Origin: JBMYXZ01 sp049608925
GTDB taxonomy: Bacteria; Pseudomonadota; Alphaproteobacteria; JAGOMX01
Direction: 5' to 3'
Length of the DNA stretch: 15,812 nt
NCBI GenBank assembly: GCA_049608925.1
Contig: JBMYXZ010000023.1
Location: 1 to 15,812 of the forward strand
In this document: positions 7,461-14,708 of the stretch, in pieces
How positions within the stretch are numbered: position 1 is the first letter of the stretch
How the letters are laid out: each line of letters begins with the position of its first letter
Translations under genes and position numbers: made by a program
The notes under the pieces: model-generated
The model's database searches: none
Told to the model about the DNA's origin: nothing
What the model saw: the letters and a program-made list of their open reading frames with translations, nothing else

Positions 7461-8094
7461 GAGCAGCAATATTCCTGGCGTATGCTTCTTTCCCACCAGA
7501 AAAAACCGATGTCCCTGCAACCAAAACGTTTGCCCCTGCGGCGATAACTTGTTGGGCAGTCTCAGGTGTGATGCCGCCATCAACTTCAATATCGATGTCA
7601 GAAGATTTCGCCCGCAAGGCCCGAATTTTGTCAAGTTGAGCGGGGATAAATTTCTGACCTCCAAAGCCGGGATTGACAGTCATAATCAATACTTGGTCTA
7701 GGTTATATAGAATATGTTCTATATTTTCGAGCGAAGTTCCTGGGTTTAAAGCTATACCAGTCTTCTTTCCTAAAGACTTTATCAATTGTATATGCCTGTC
7801 TATGTGTGGGGTTGCTTCAGGATGAATAGTGATAATATCCGCTCCAGCATTAGCATACAGTGGAATGAAGGTGGATAAATCACTGATCATCAGGTGAACA
7901 TCAAACGGCAAACGGCTATGTGGCCTGATATCTTTAACAATATCAGGGCCCATTGTAATGTTTGGAACAAAGTGACCATCCATTATATCTACATGAATAT
8001 AGTCAGCCCCAGCACTGGTTATATCTTCAACTTCTTGGCCTAAATGTGCAAAGTTAGCAGACAATATAGAGGGGGCGATGCGAATTTCTTGCAG
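7450..8094 (-). CDS. rpe: Ribulose-phosphate 3-epimerase with non-ATG start
   Basis: Rpe interconverts ribulose 5-phosphate and xylulose 5-phosphate in the pentose phosphate pathway. The TIM-barrel signatures are present: HVDIMDGHFVPN (metal-binding His and catalytic Asp), DVHLMI and the second catalytic Asp in EVDGGIT, plus the phosphate-binding NPGFGGQ. The first strand, which reads IRIAPSILSANFAHLG, lies upstream of the nearest TTG (8064) and has no ATG, GTG or TTG in frame; a TAA stands at 8100-8098. A strong AAGGAG at 8107-8102 is seven bases from CTG at 8094, so I place the start there (214 residues). The alternative is ATT at 8085, which fits family length but is 16 bases from the ribosome site. 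The end overlaps the neighbouring small gene by 11 bases. Confidence 0.9.
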   Translation of the reverse strand: MQEIRIAPSILSANFAHLGQEVEDITSAGADYIHVDIMDGHFVPNITMGPDIVKDIRPHSRLPFDVHLMISDLSTFIPLYANAGADIITIHPEATPHIDRHIQLIKSLGKKTGIALNPGTSLENIEHILYNLDQVLIMTVNPGFGGQKFIPAQLDKIRALRAKSSDIDIEVDGGITPETAQQVIAAGANVLVAGTSVFSGGKEAYARNIAALRP

Positions 8095-8107
8095 TTTTTA
8101 TCTCCTT
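8095..8107 (-). promoter_or_regulatory. Strong Shine-Dalgarno that fixes a CTG start for rpe
   Basis: On the minus strand AAGGAG occupies 8107-8102, followed by seven bases and then CTG at 8094-8092. An in-frame TAA lies between them at 8100-8098, so translation cannot start further upstream. This is one of the best ribosome sites in the window, yet it sits in front of a rare start codon. Confidence 0.65.
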
Positions 8108-8129
8108 ACCGTAAAGTTCCTGCAGGCTT

Positions 8130-8158
8130 ATAATAGCAAAAATGACAGTTGTTTTAAA
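8130..8158 (-). promoter_or_regulatory. Probable rpe promoter with extended -10
   Basis: Reading the minus strand, TTTAAA at 8158-8153 and TATTAT at 8135-8130 are 17 bases apart, and TGC directly precedes the -10 (TGCTATTAT, 8138-8130), giving an extended -10 element. The transcript would begin near 8123 with a leader of about 28 bases carrying the AAGGAG site. Confidence 0.35.
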
Positions 8159-8176
8159 CGTTTGAGACCTTATATA
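8149..8176 (+). promoter_or_regulatory. Possible promoter for the def-fmt-truA-uvrB-hprK run
   Basis: TTGTTT at 8149-8154 and TATATA at 8171-8176 are 16 bases apart (18 if TATATC at 8173-8178... is read as part of the same AT run). The match is moderate. It overlaps the -35 of the divergent rpe promoter. A small dyad, TGAGA at 8163-8167 and TCTCA at 8179-8183, brackets the -10 and could bind a regulator. Confidence 0.25.
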
Positions 8177-8209
8177 TATCTCACAACCTTTAATAGAGTA
8201 GATTTTTAG

Positions 8210-8737
8210 ATGGCATTAAGCATACATTACGCCCCTGACCCGGTTCTTCAGACGAAATCAACACCCATCGATGTGTTTGATGATGACTTGCGCGCTTTAC
8301 TGGATGAAATGGTCACTGTTATGTATCGCGAAGATGGAATGGGCCTTGCTGCTAATCAAGTCGGCATTACCAAACGCTTTGTCATCGTTGATATAGATGA
8401 ATCTGGGGAAAACCCTGATCCACGAAAAATGGTCAATCCTGAAATCACCTGGGCATCAGACAAAACTATTGCGATGAATGAATCATGTATTTCTCTGCCG
8501 GGCATTTATCCCGAGGTTGTCCGCCCGGAAGAAGTTGAAGTTTCCTATCAAGACGAATTTGGTGAAAAACATACTATAAAGTCTGGTGGTATCATTGCTA
8601 GATGCTTACAGCATGAAATTGACCACCTAGATGGCAAACTATCGATTGATTATCAATCACCTTTAAGACGCAAAATGCTGATGCGCAAATTAATCAAGAA
8701 CAAACGTATTATCGAGCGTAAGAAAAAACAGGTATGA
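8210..8737 (+). CDS. def: Peptide deformylase
   Basis: Peptide deformylase removes the formyl group from the N-terminal Met of new proteins at the ribosome exit. Motif I is GMGLAANQVG (residues 43-52). Motif II reads ESCISLPG (91-98), where the usual EGCLS has Ser for Gly and Ile for Leu but keeps the metal-ligand Cys93. Motif III is HEIDHLDG with ligands His135 and His139 and catalytic Glu136. The 175-residue length is normal, with a Lys/Arg-rich tail (RKLIKNKRIIERKKKQV). The start at 8210 fits the family (MALSIHYAPDPVLQ); the ribosome site is weak. Its stop overlaps the fmt start in ATGA, so the pair is translationally coupled, a very common def-fmt arrangement. Confidence 0.96.
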   Translation: MALSIHYAPDPVLQTKSTPIDVFDDDLRALLDEMVTVMYREDGMGLAANQVGITKRFVIVDIDESGENPDPRKMVNPEITWASDKTIAMNESCISLPGIYPEVVRPEEVEVSYQDEFGEKHTIKSGGIIARCLQHEIDHLDGKLSIDYQSPLRRKMLMRKLIKNKRIIERKKKQV

Positions 8738-9657
8738 CCAAGCGTAAAATTGTCTTTATGGGCACTCCGGATTTCGCCGTTCCTGCATTGCAGGGACTGA
8801 TCGATGCTGGGCATGATATTATTGCTGTCTATTCCCAGCCTCCAAGGCCAGCAGGTCGCGGCCACAAGCTGACGAAAAGCCCGGTTCACCGATTGGCTGA
8901 ATCACATAATATCCCGGTTTTTACGCCAAAGAATTTTAAAAATGCAGATGATGTTCAGGCTTTTTGTAACCATAAAGCTGACATAGCCGTTGTTGCGGCT
9001 TACGGATTAATACTGCCCAAAAGTATTTTAGAGGCACCTGCCCAAGGGTGCTTAAATATTCATGGATCTCTGTTGCCACGTTGGCGCGGGGCTGCCCCCA
9101 TCCATCGAGCAATTGAAGCAGGCGATAGTTCCACTGGTATCACCATCATGCAAATGGATGAAGGGCTGGATACGGGGGACATGATTATATGGGACCAGGT
9201 AGACATTACCCGGGATATGACAACAGGCATATTACACGATATTTTGGCTGAAATGGGCGCAGTACAGATTGTCAAAGCTATTGAGCAGGGCTGGCCAAGA
9301 ATCCCGCAACCTGCTGATGGTGTAGCGTATGCGCACAAGATCACACGAGACGAAGAAGTTCTCGATTGGACCCAGCCTGCAGAAGTTTTAGAGCGTAAAA
9401 TTCGGGCGTTTTCTCCGTGGCCTGCGACCTATTTCCTGCATGATGGTCTGCGATATAAAGTTCTGTCAGCCGAGATCACAACGGACGCTGGCGCCCCTGG
9501 CGAAATTCTCGATGACATGATGACCATTGCGTGTGCAAAAGGTGCTATACGACCCACCAGGCTGCAACGCCAAGGGGGCAAGCCAATGGATCTCAAAGAC
9601 TTTCTGAATGGTCATGCGATTGCAAAAGGAACACGCTTATGCAGCGCTACAAGTTAA
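8734..9657 (+). CDS. fmt: Methionyl-tRNA formyltransferase
   Basis: Fmt formylates the Met on initiator tRNA using 10-formyltetrahydrofolate. The N-terminal Rossmann-type domain begins KIVFMGTPDFAVPALQGL. The signature LNIHGSLLPRWRGAAPI contains catalytic Asn108 and His110, and Asp146 lies in MDEGLDTGDM. The C-terminal OB-like tRNA-binding domain starts at about residue 207 (EVLDWTQPAEVLERKIRAFS). At 307 residues the protein is full length. The ATG shares four bases with the def stop, and the gene ends 19 bases inside truA. Codon use and motifs look ordinary. Confidence 0.96.
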   Translation: MTKRKIVFMGTPDFAVPALQGLIDAGHDIIAVYSQPPRPAGRGHKLTKSPVHRLAESHNIPVFTPKNFKNADDVQAFCNHKADIAVVAAYGLILPKSILEAPAQGCLNIHGSLLPRWRGAAPIHRAIEAGDSSTGITIMQMDEGLDTGDMIIWDQVDITRDMTTGILHDILAEMGAVQIVKAIEQGWPRIPQPADGVAYAHKITRDEEVLDWTQPAEVLERKIRAFSPWPATYFLHDGLRYKVLSAEITTDAGAPGEILDDMMTIACAKGAIRPTRLQRQGGKPMDLKDFLNGHAIAKGTRLCSATS

Positions 9658-10376
9658 CCATAGAATATGATGGTACACCTTTTGTTGGCTGGCAGTATCA
9701 GCCTGGCTTGCCCACGGTTCAAGGCGAGCTAGAAAAAGCGCTTCAGCTATTTATGAATCAGAAAATAACCAGCTATGCTAGTGGGCGCACAGATACAGGA
9801 GTGCATGCTTTGGGGCAGGTGGCGCATATTAATCTTCCTAAGGCTTTTGAAGCAAATACAGTGCGTAAAGCTCTCAACCACTTTTTAAAAAACCAGCCAA
9901 TTGTTATTCGTCAAGCTGAAGCAGTCTCAGAAGATTTTCATGCCCGCTTTTCTACAAAAGAACGCCGATACATCTATAAAATAATCAACCAGTCAACTCC
10001 CTTGGCACTCGAGCAAAATCGTGCGTGGCATGTATATCAACCCTTAGATGAAATCGTCATGCAGGAAGCAGCTAACCACCTCGTTGGCCATCATGATTTC
10101 TCCAGCTTTAGATGTGCCGAATGCCAAGGTAAAAGCCCGATGAAAACTTTGGATCAACTGGATGTTAATCGCCAAGGCAGCTTGATCACGATTACTGCAC
10201 GCTCAAGGTCGTTCTTACATCATCAAGTGCGCAATATGGTGGGCACTCTGTCGCTTGCCGGCCGCGGAAAATGGACTGCAGATGATGTGCGTGTAGCTTT
10301 AGAGGCGAAAGATCGCCGTGCTGGCGGCCCAACTGCGCCACCTTATGGGCTGTATTTTGTGGAGGCTGTATACTGA
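9639..10376 (+). CDS. truA: tRNA pseudouridine synthase A (positions 38-40)
   Basis: TruA converts uridines 38-40 in the tRNA anticodon stem-loop to pseudouridine. The 245-residue product begins YKLTIEYDGTPFVGWQ and has the catalytic motif ASGRTDTGVHALGQV with Asp52. The C-terminal half has the expected HHQVRNMVG segment and ends GGPTAPPYGLYFVEAVY. The frame is open upstream to 9531, but the ATG at 9639 matches the family start and has AAAAGGA eight bases before it, so the longer form is rejected. It overlaps fmt by 19 bases and ends one base before uvrB. Confidence 0.95.
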   Translation: MQRYKLTIEYDGTPFVGWQYQPGLPTVQGELEKALQLFMNQKITSYASGRTDTGVHALGQVAHINLPKAFEANTVRKALNHFLKNQPIVIRQAEAVSEDFHARFSTKERRYIYKIINQSTPLALEQNRAWHVYQPLDEIVMQEAANHLVGHHDFSSFRCAECQGKSPMKTLDQLDVNRQGSLITITARSRSFLHHQVRNMVGTLSLAGRGKWTADDVRVALEAKDRRAGGPTAPPYGLYFVEAVY

Positions 10377-10377
10377 T

Positions 10378-12408
10378 ATGGGACGGTTTCAACTGGTATC
10401 TGACTTCAAGCCTTCGGGCGATCAACCACATGCGATCAAGGAGCTAGTATCGGGCATTCGAAACGGCGACAAAGATCAAGTCCTGCTGGGTGTAACAGGG
10501 TCAGGGAAAACCTTTACCGTGGCACATGTTATTCAGGAACTTGATCGCCCTGCCATTATCATGGCACCCAACAAAACTTTGGCAGCCCAGCTGTATGGGG
10601 AGATGAAAGAGTTCTTTCCTCACAATGCGGTTGAATACTTCGTCTCATATTATGATTATTACCAGCCTGAGGCCTATGTGGCGCGCACGGATACTTTCAT
10701 TGAGAAAGAAGCAACCATTAACGAGCAAATCGACCGCATGCGGCACAGTGCAACCCGGGCATTGCTCGAGCGCCGCGATGTGATCATTGTCGCCAGTGTT
10801 TCGTGCATATATGGTATCGGTGATGTGGAAAACTATAGCCAGATGGTCATTCCCTTGGAAGTGGGCGCTACCATAGATCCGAAGGACTTGATCCGTCAAT
10901 TGGTTGAAATCCAATACAAACGTAATGATATAGACTTTTATCGAGGAACGTTTCGCGTTCGTGGCGACATTATGGAGATATTTCCCTCTCACCTAGAAGA
11001 CAGTGCCTGGCGTTTGTCATTCTTTGGCGACGAGCTGGAGTCAATCACCGAGGTAGATCCCCTAACGGGTGAGAAAACGGCCTCTCTTGATAGCATCAAG
11101 ATCTTTGCCAACAGTCACTATGTGACACCCAAGCCTACATTGATTCAGGCTACGAAAGAAATTAAGGCCGAGCTGAAACAACGCTTGGCAGAGCTGACAG
11201 AGGAGCAAAAGCTGGTCGAAGCCCAACGGTTGGAACAGCGCACCCGTTTTGACCTTGAGATGATCGAGACAATGGGGATGTGTGCAGGGATCGAGAACTA
11301 TTCTCGCTATTTAACGGGCCGTGGTCCAGGGGCTCCTCCTCCGACGCTTTTTGAATATATTCCAGAAGATGCCTTACTATTTGTGGACGAATCACACGTT
11401 GGCGTGCCGCAAATTGGCGGTATGTATCGGGGAGACTCGGTGCGTAAATCCACCCTGGCAGAACACGGCTTTCGTCTGCCATCCTGCCGTGACAACCGTC
11501 CACTTAAATTTGAAGAATGGGACGCGATGCGCCCACAATCAGTGTTTGTCAGCGCAACCCCAGGTCCCTGGGAATTAGAGCAAACCGGCGGTGTTTTTGC
11601 CGAGCAAGTTATCCGCCCAACAGGCTTAATCGACCCAGTATGCGTCATTCGTCCCACCCGCCATCAAGTTGATGACCTAATAAATGAATGCCAACAGTGC
11701 GCCAAGAAAGATCAACGTGTCCTGGTGACAACATTGACCAAGCGCATGGCAGAAGCTTTGACCGAATATCTGACAGAAGCAGGCCTGAAGACACAATACC
11801 TGCATTCAGACGTTGATACGCTAGAACGTATTGAAATTATCCGTGACCTGCGCCTTGGTGTTTATGATGTTTTGGTCGGTATCAACTTGCTGCGCGAGGG
11901 CTTGGATATACCCGAATGTGCTTTGGTGGCAATATTGGATGCAGACAAAGAAGGCTTTTTGCGTTCCCGGACATCATTGATACAGACAGTGGGGCGTGCT
12001 GCGCGTAATGTTGACGGCAAGGTAATCTTGTATGCAGATACCAAAACAAAGTCTATTGAAGCGACCCTGCAGGAGACTTCTCGCCGCCGGGAAAAGCAGC
12101 AGGCATACAATGCTAAACATGGCATAACGCCAGAATCCGTCCGCAAATCCATCGGCAATATCCTTGAAAGTGTCTACGAGCAGGATCATACAACCGTTGA
12201 CACTGACAGTGATATTCCAAAAAGTGGTCCAAAATTTGTGAAGTACAAGAAGAATCTAGAAAAGCAGATGCTGGAAGCTGCCACCAATCTGGAGTTCGAG
12301 GAAGCAGCGCGCTTACGCGATGAACTTAGAAGGCTGGAAGCAGAAGACCTGGGGGTTGTGCCGATCAACAAACCTAAATCAACACGAAAAGGGAGTAACA
12401 AGCGATGA
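10378..12408 (+). CDS. uvrB: Excinuclease ABC subunit B
   Basis: UvrB is the damage-verifying helicase-like subunit of nucleotide excision repair; it is loaded by UvrA and recruits UvrC. The product is 676 residues, close to E. coli (673). Visible parts are Walker A GVTGSGKT (38-45), the DNA-clamping beta-hairpin region YYDYYQPEAYVARTDTFIEK (91-110), the Walker B-type LFVDESH (DESH 337-340), helicase motifs near LREGLDIPE and QTVGRAARN, and a C-terminal UVR domain (EFEEAARLRDELRRLE) that contacts UvrC. The frame is open upstream to 10318, but MGRFQLVSDFKPSGDQP at 10378 is the family start, with GGAGG 12 bases before it. It follows truA by one base and shares ATGA with hprK. Confidence 0.97.
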   Translation: MGRFQLVSDFKPSGDQPHAIKELVSGIRNGDKDQVLLGVTGSGKTFTVAHVIQELDRPAIIMAPNKTLAAQLYGEMKEFFPHNAVEYFVSYYDYYQPEAYVARTDTFIEKEATINEQIDRMRHSATRALLERRDVIIVASVSCIYGIGDVENYSQMVIPLEVGATIDPKDLIRQLVEIQYKRNDIDFYRGTFRVRGDIMEIFPSHLEDSAWRLSFFGDELESITEVDPLTGEKTASLDSIKIFANSHYVTPKPTLIQATKEIKAELKQRLAELTEEQKLVEAQRLEQRTRFDLEMIETMGMCAGIENYSRYLTGRGPGAPPPTLFEYIPEDALLFVDESHVGVPQIGGMYRGDSVRKSTLAEHGFRLPSCRDNRPLKFEEWDAMRPQSVFVSATPGPWELEQTGGVFAEQVIRPTGLIDPVCVIRPTRHQVDDLINECQQCAKKDQRVLVTTLTKRMAEALTEYLTEAGLKTQYLHSDVDTLERIEIIRDLRLGVYDVLVGINLLREGLDIPECALVAILDADKEGFLRSRTSLIQTVGRAARNVDGKVILYADTKTKSIEATLQETSRRREKQQAYNAKHGITPESVRKSIGNILESVYEQDHTTVDTDSDIPKSGPKFVKYKKNLEKQMLEAATNLEFEEAARLRDELRRLEAEDLGVVPINKPKSTRKGSNKR

Positions 12409-12830
12409 ACTTACATGGAACCTGCGTCATCATTAATGGTTTGGGCATCCTGTTGCGTGGTCCATCAGGATCAGGAAAATCAGACTTAGCCTTGCGGTTG
12501 TTACACGAAGGCGGCAAGTTGATCAGCGACGATCAAGTAACCCTTGAATCGATGATGGGACAGCTGATTGCCCGCCCACCTAGGTCAATCATGGGACAAA
12601 TGGAAGTGCGGGGTGTCGGCGTAATCCCGGTTAATTACGAATCCCAAGCGCCCGTCGAATATATTTTTGATATGACACCGCATGACAAAATTGAACGGAC
12701 GCCAGAGAAAGCCACAGAAAACATATTGGGTGTTGAAGTACCCGTGGCAAAAATTGACCCCTTTGCGGCTTCAAGCGTGGCGAAAGTGAACTATTTATTG
12801 AAGAGTCTGAAGAAGGGCAAGGCTTTTTGA
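12405..12830 (+). CDS. hprK: Minimal HPr kinase/phosphorylase
   Basis: HprK phosphorylates and dephosphorylates a Ser of the phosphocarrier HPr. This 141-residue form has only the catalytic domain; the N-terminal domain of the roughly 310-residue Firmicute enzyme is absent, as is usual in alphaproteobacteria. Visible motifs are Walker A GPSGSGKS (19-26), ISDDQV with Asp42-Asp43, and the family signature EVRGVGVI (67-74). In many alphaproteobacteria the gene sits near PTS-Ntr genes or a ChvG/ChvI-type system; here it is coupled to uvrB by a four-base ATGA overlap and no PTS gene is in the window. It ends five bases from the convergent methyltransferase gene. Its activity toward HPr is inferred from the family. 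Confidence 0.92.
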   Translation: MNLHGTCVIINGLGILLRGPSGSGKSDLALRLLHEGGKLISDDQVTLESMMGQLIARPPRSIMGQMEVRGVGVIPVNYESQAPVEYIFDMTPHDKIERTPEKATENILGVEVPVAKIDPFAASSVAKVNYLLKSLKKGKAF

Positions 12831-12835
12831 ATTCA

Positions 12836-13900
12836 TCAGCCCTTAGAGAGCACTCCTACCACCTCTATATGCTCGGTCCAGTGGAATTGATCGACAGGAA
12901 TGGCTTTATCTAAAACATAGCCAGAATCACACAATGCTTTTACATCCCTGGCAAAGCTTTCGGGACCGCAGGAAACATAAATGATCCGGCCAACACCAGA
13001 TGCAATTACTGTAGGGATCATTGATGCCATACCAGTTCTGGGCGGATCGGCTACTAATATGTCAGACTCTGCAATTTCTTCAGCAGATAAGGGGGTAGCA
13101 AAGAGATCTCGTTGCACAACGGTAATATTTGGGTGGTCCACACTGGCCAAAGCCTGCACAGCGCGTTTATCCGATTCATAGCCAGTAACACGATGTCCTG
13201 CATCCGCAATTGGGATACTTAAGGTGCCTCGGCCACAATATACCTCGCATACTTTTCGGCTTTCTTCTGGGATATTTGCAACAACCAAATCAGCCAGAGT
13301 TTTGTCAGCCGATTCGCTTGCTTGTAAGAAAACATTGGCTGAAATGGGCACACTACGAGATCCAAACTGCACGACCGGATCTGCTGTTTGGCAAGTAAAT
13401 TGAATGGCGCGTTTCTGCTTGATCTGCAGTCTGGCGAGGCCATAATCGCCTGCAAACTGTTGAAACTGGGCGCAGGAGTCATCTGGCAACTTGCGCTTTA
13501 AGCCAGATACAAGAACATCTATTCCATTTGCCCCCTTGGTAATGTAAACATGCGCTTTTTCCCGCATATCGAGAACATGATCAAACACCTCCCGTAGAGG
13601 TTTTAACAACCTTGATATTTCCGGATGCACCGCCGGGCAGGCATTAACGGACAGAATACGTTTGCGCCCGCGCTCATGAAATCCCATAGCAGTTTCAGCA
13701 GGAAACTTCTTCACATCTATATCAATGCGGCGGCGCTGACCTGGGCCCAGAAAGATTGCATCCGTTATCACAGATATGTCCACGCCTTCTGCTGCTAGGA
13801 TATCGTGCAGGGCTTTCGTTTTATGGGTTTTATAATCGTCTTCTGATAAGTGCTGTAAACTGCACCCTCCACAGGTGCCATAATAGGGACAATGAGACAT
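12836..13900 (-). CDS. RlmD/TrmA-family m5U RNA methyltransferase
   Basis: Members of this SAM-dependent family put a methyl on C5 of uridine in 23S rRNA or tRNA. An iron-sulfur motif is visible (Cys4, Cys10, Cys13, Cys88), as in RlmD. The SAM-binding motif is EVYCGRGTLSIPIA (219-232), followed by ADPPRTGM (284-291), the catalytic nucleophile Cys311 in YVSCGPESFARD and the likely general base Glu346. At 354 residues it lacks the N-terminal TRAM domain of E. coli RlmD (about 430). The exact target (23S U1939, U747 or tRNA U54) cannot be read from the sequence. The ATG at 13900 leaves the cluster motif at the extreme N-terminus. The gene converges on hprK and diverges from the comF-like gene. 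Confidence 0.88.
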   Translation of the reverse strand: MSHCPYYGTCGGCSLQHLSEDDYKTHKTKALHDILAAEGVDISVITDAIFLGPGQRRRIDIDVKKFPAETAMGFHERGRKRILSVNACPAVHPEISRLLKPLREVFDHVLDMREKAHVYITKGANGIDVLVSGLKRKLPDDSCAQFQQFAGDYGLARLQIKQKRAIQFTCQTADPVVQFGSRSVPISANVFLQASESADKTLADLVVANIPEESRKVCEVYCGRGTLSIPIADAGHRVTGYESDKRAVQALASVDHPNITVVQRDLFATPLSAEEIAESDILVADPPRTGMASMIPTVIASGVGRIIYVSCGPESFARDVKALCDSGYVLDKAIPVDQFHWTEHIEVVGVLSKG

Positions 13901-13969
13901 ATTCTGCTTTTAAAACCAATTCTTGCAGGCTAATCTATGGCCAATTGACTAAAAATACAAGGAAACTGT

Positions 13970-14698
13970 GTGCAGGCTCTGGCGCAAAAAGCAATTAATC
14001 TTATCCTTCCAACGCGCTGTCTGAAGTGTAAACAACGTACTGATTCGCCAGGTAGCTTATGTGCCAGCTGCTGGTCGGACATGGACTTTATTCAAGCACC
14101 ATACTGCAGCTGTTGCGGTTTTCCCTTTGAACATAGCTTTGGAGAAGACGCCAGCGCAGAAAGCCTGTGCGGCCCGTGTGCAAAAGAGCAACCCCTATAC
14201 CACAAAGCCCGCGCTGCATTGGTTTACAACGACAACACCAAAGGTATGATTCTTAGCTTTAAGCATGGAGATCGCTTGGACCTTGCCCCCCTGTTAGGTA
14301 AATGGTTGCAGATGACTGCAGGGGATTTGTTAGGCAGCGCGGATCTTGTAGTGTCTGTTCCGCTGCATTGGCGCCGTTTATTTATGCGGCAATACAATCA
14401 AGCGGCTGTGCTTGCAAATCTATTAAACCATCCCAATACCAATCATATTTGGCTGAAACGGGCACAGTCCACACCACCACAGGGCAGACGAAATCGCCAA
14501 GCTCGTGTAGAAAATGTACGCAGTGCCTTTGACATTTCAGACGATCACAAGCATCAGTTTACAGGCAAAGCTGTTTTGTTAGTTGATGATGTGATGACCA
14601 CAGGTGCAACCATTAATGCCTGCACAAAAGTCTTATTAAAGGCAGGGGCCAGCCGCGTAAATGTATTGACGCTTGCGCGTGTCGTGATTCCGCAATAA
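13970..14698 (+). CDS. comF: ComF-family phosphoribosyltransferase-like protein
   Basis: ComF proteins have an N-terminal zinc-ribbon and a PRPP-binding type I phosphoribosyltransferase fold; in competent bacteria they help internalised DNA, and elsewhere the role is unclear. Cysteine pairs occur at 17/20, 31/34, 46/49 and 67/70, suggesting two zinc sites. The family segment RRLFMRQYNQAAVLA stands at 135-149, LKRAQSTPPQGRRNRQAR at 162-179, and the PRPP loop VLLVDDVMTTGAT at 202-214. The start is GTG at 13970 with AAGGAA five bases upstream; the frame has no better ATG. The 242-residue length is normal. tadA follows after 10 bases. No other competence genes are in view, so DNA uptake is not implied. 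Confidence 0.9.
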   Translation: MQALAQKAINLILPTRCLKCKQRTDSPGSLCASCWSDMDFIQAPYCSCCGFPFEHSFGEDASAESLCGPCAKEQPLYHKARAALVYNDNTKGMILSFKHGDRLDLAPLLGKWLQMTAGDLLGSADLVVSVPLHWRRLFMRQYNQAAVLANLLNHPNTNHIWLKRAQSTPPQGRRNRQARVENVRSAFDISDDHKHQFTGKAVLLVDDVMTTGATINACTKVLLKAGASRVNVLTLARVVIPQ

Positions 14699-14708
14699 TA
14701 CTATAGAT

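Noticed and set aside
9531..9638. 36-codon upstream extension of truA
   Set aside because: It overlaps fmt deeply, is not family-like, and the ATG at 9639 has a good ribosome site and the canonical N-terminus.
10318..10377. 20-codon upstream extension of uvrB
   Set aside because: It lies inside truA, and the family start MGRFQLVSDFKPSGDQP is at 10378.
11307..11657. Long antisense open frames within uvrB
   Set aside because: Several overlapping minus-strand frames exist, but the uvrB reading is unambiguous and these translations are low-complexity shadows.
12813..12844. AAGGGC / GCCCTT inverted repeat as a terminator between hprK and the methyltransferase
   Set aside because: The stem is only six base pairs with a 20-base loop, lies partly in both coding regions and has no proper T-run after the stem.
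14666..14704. A leaderless promoter for tadA (TTGACG ... TACTAT before the ATG)
   Set aside because: The spacing between the hexamers is 27 bases, far outside the sigma70 range.
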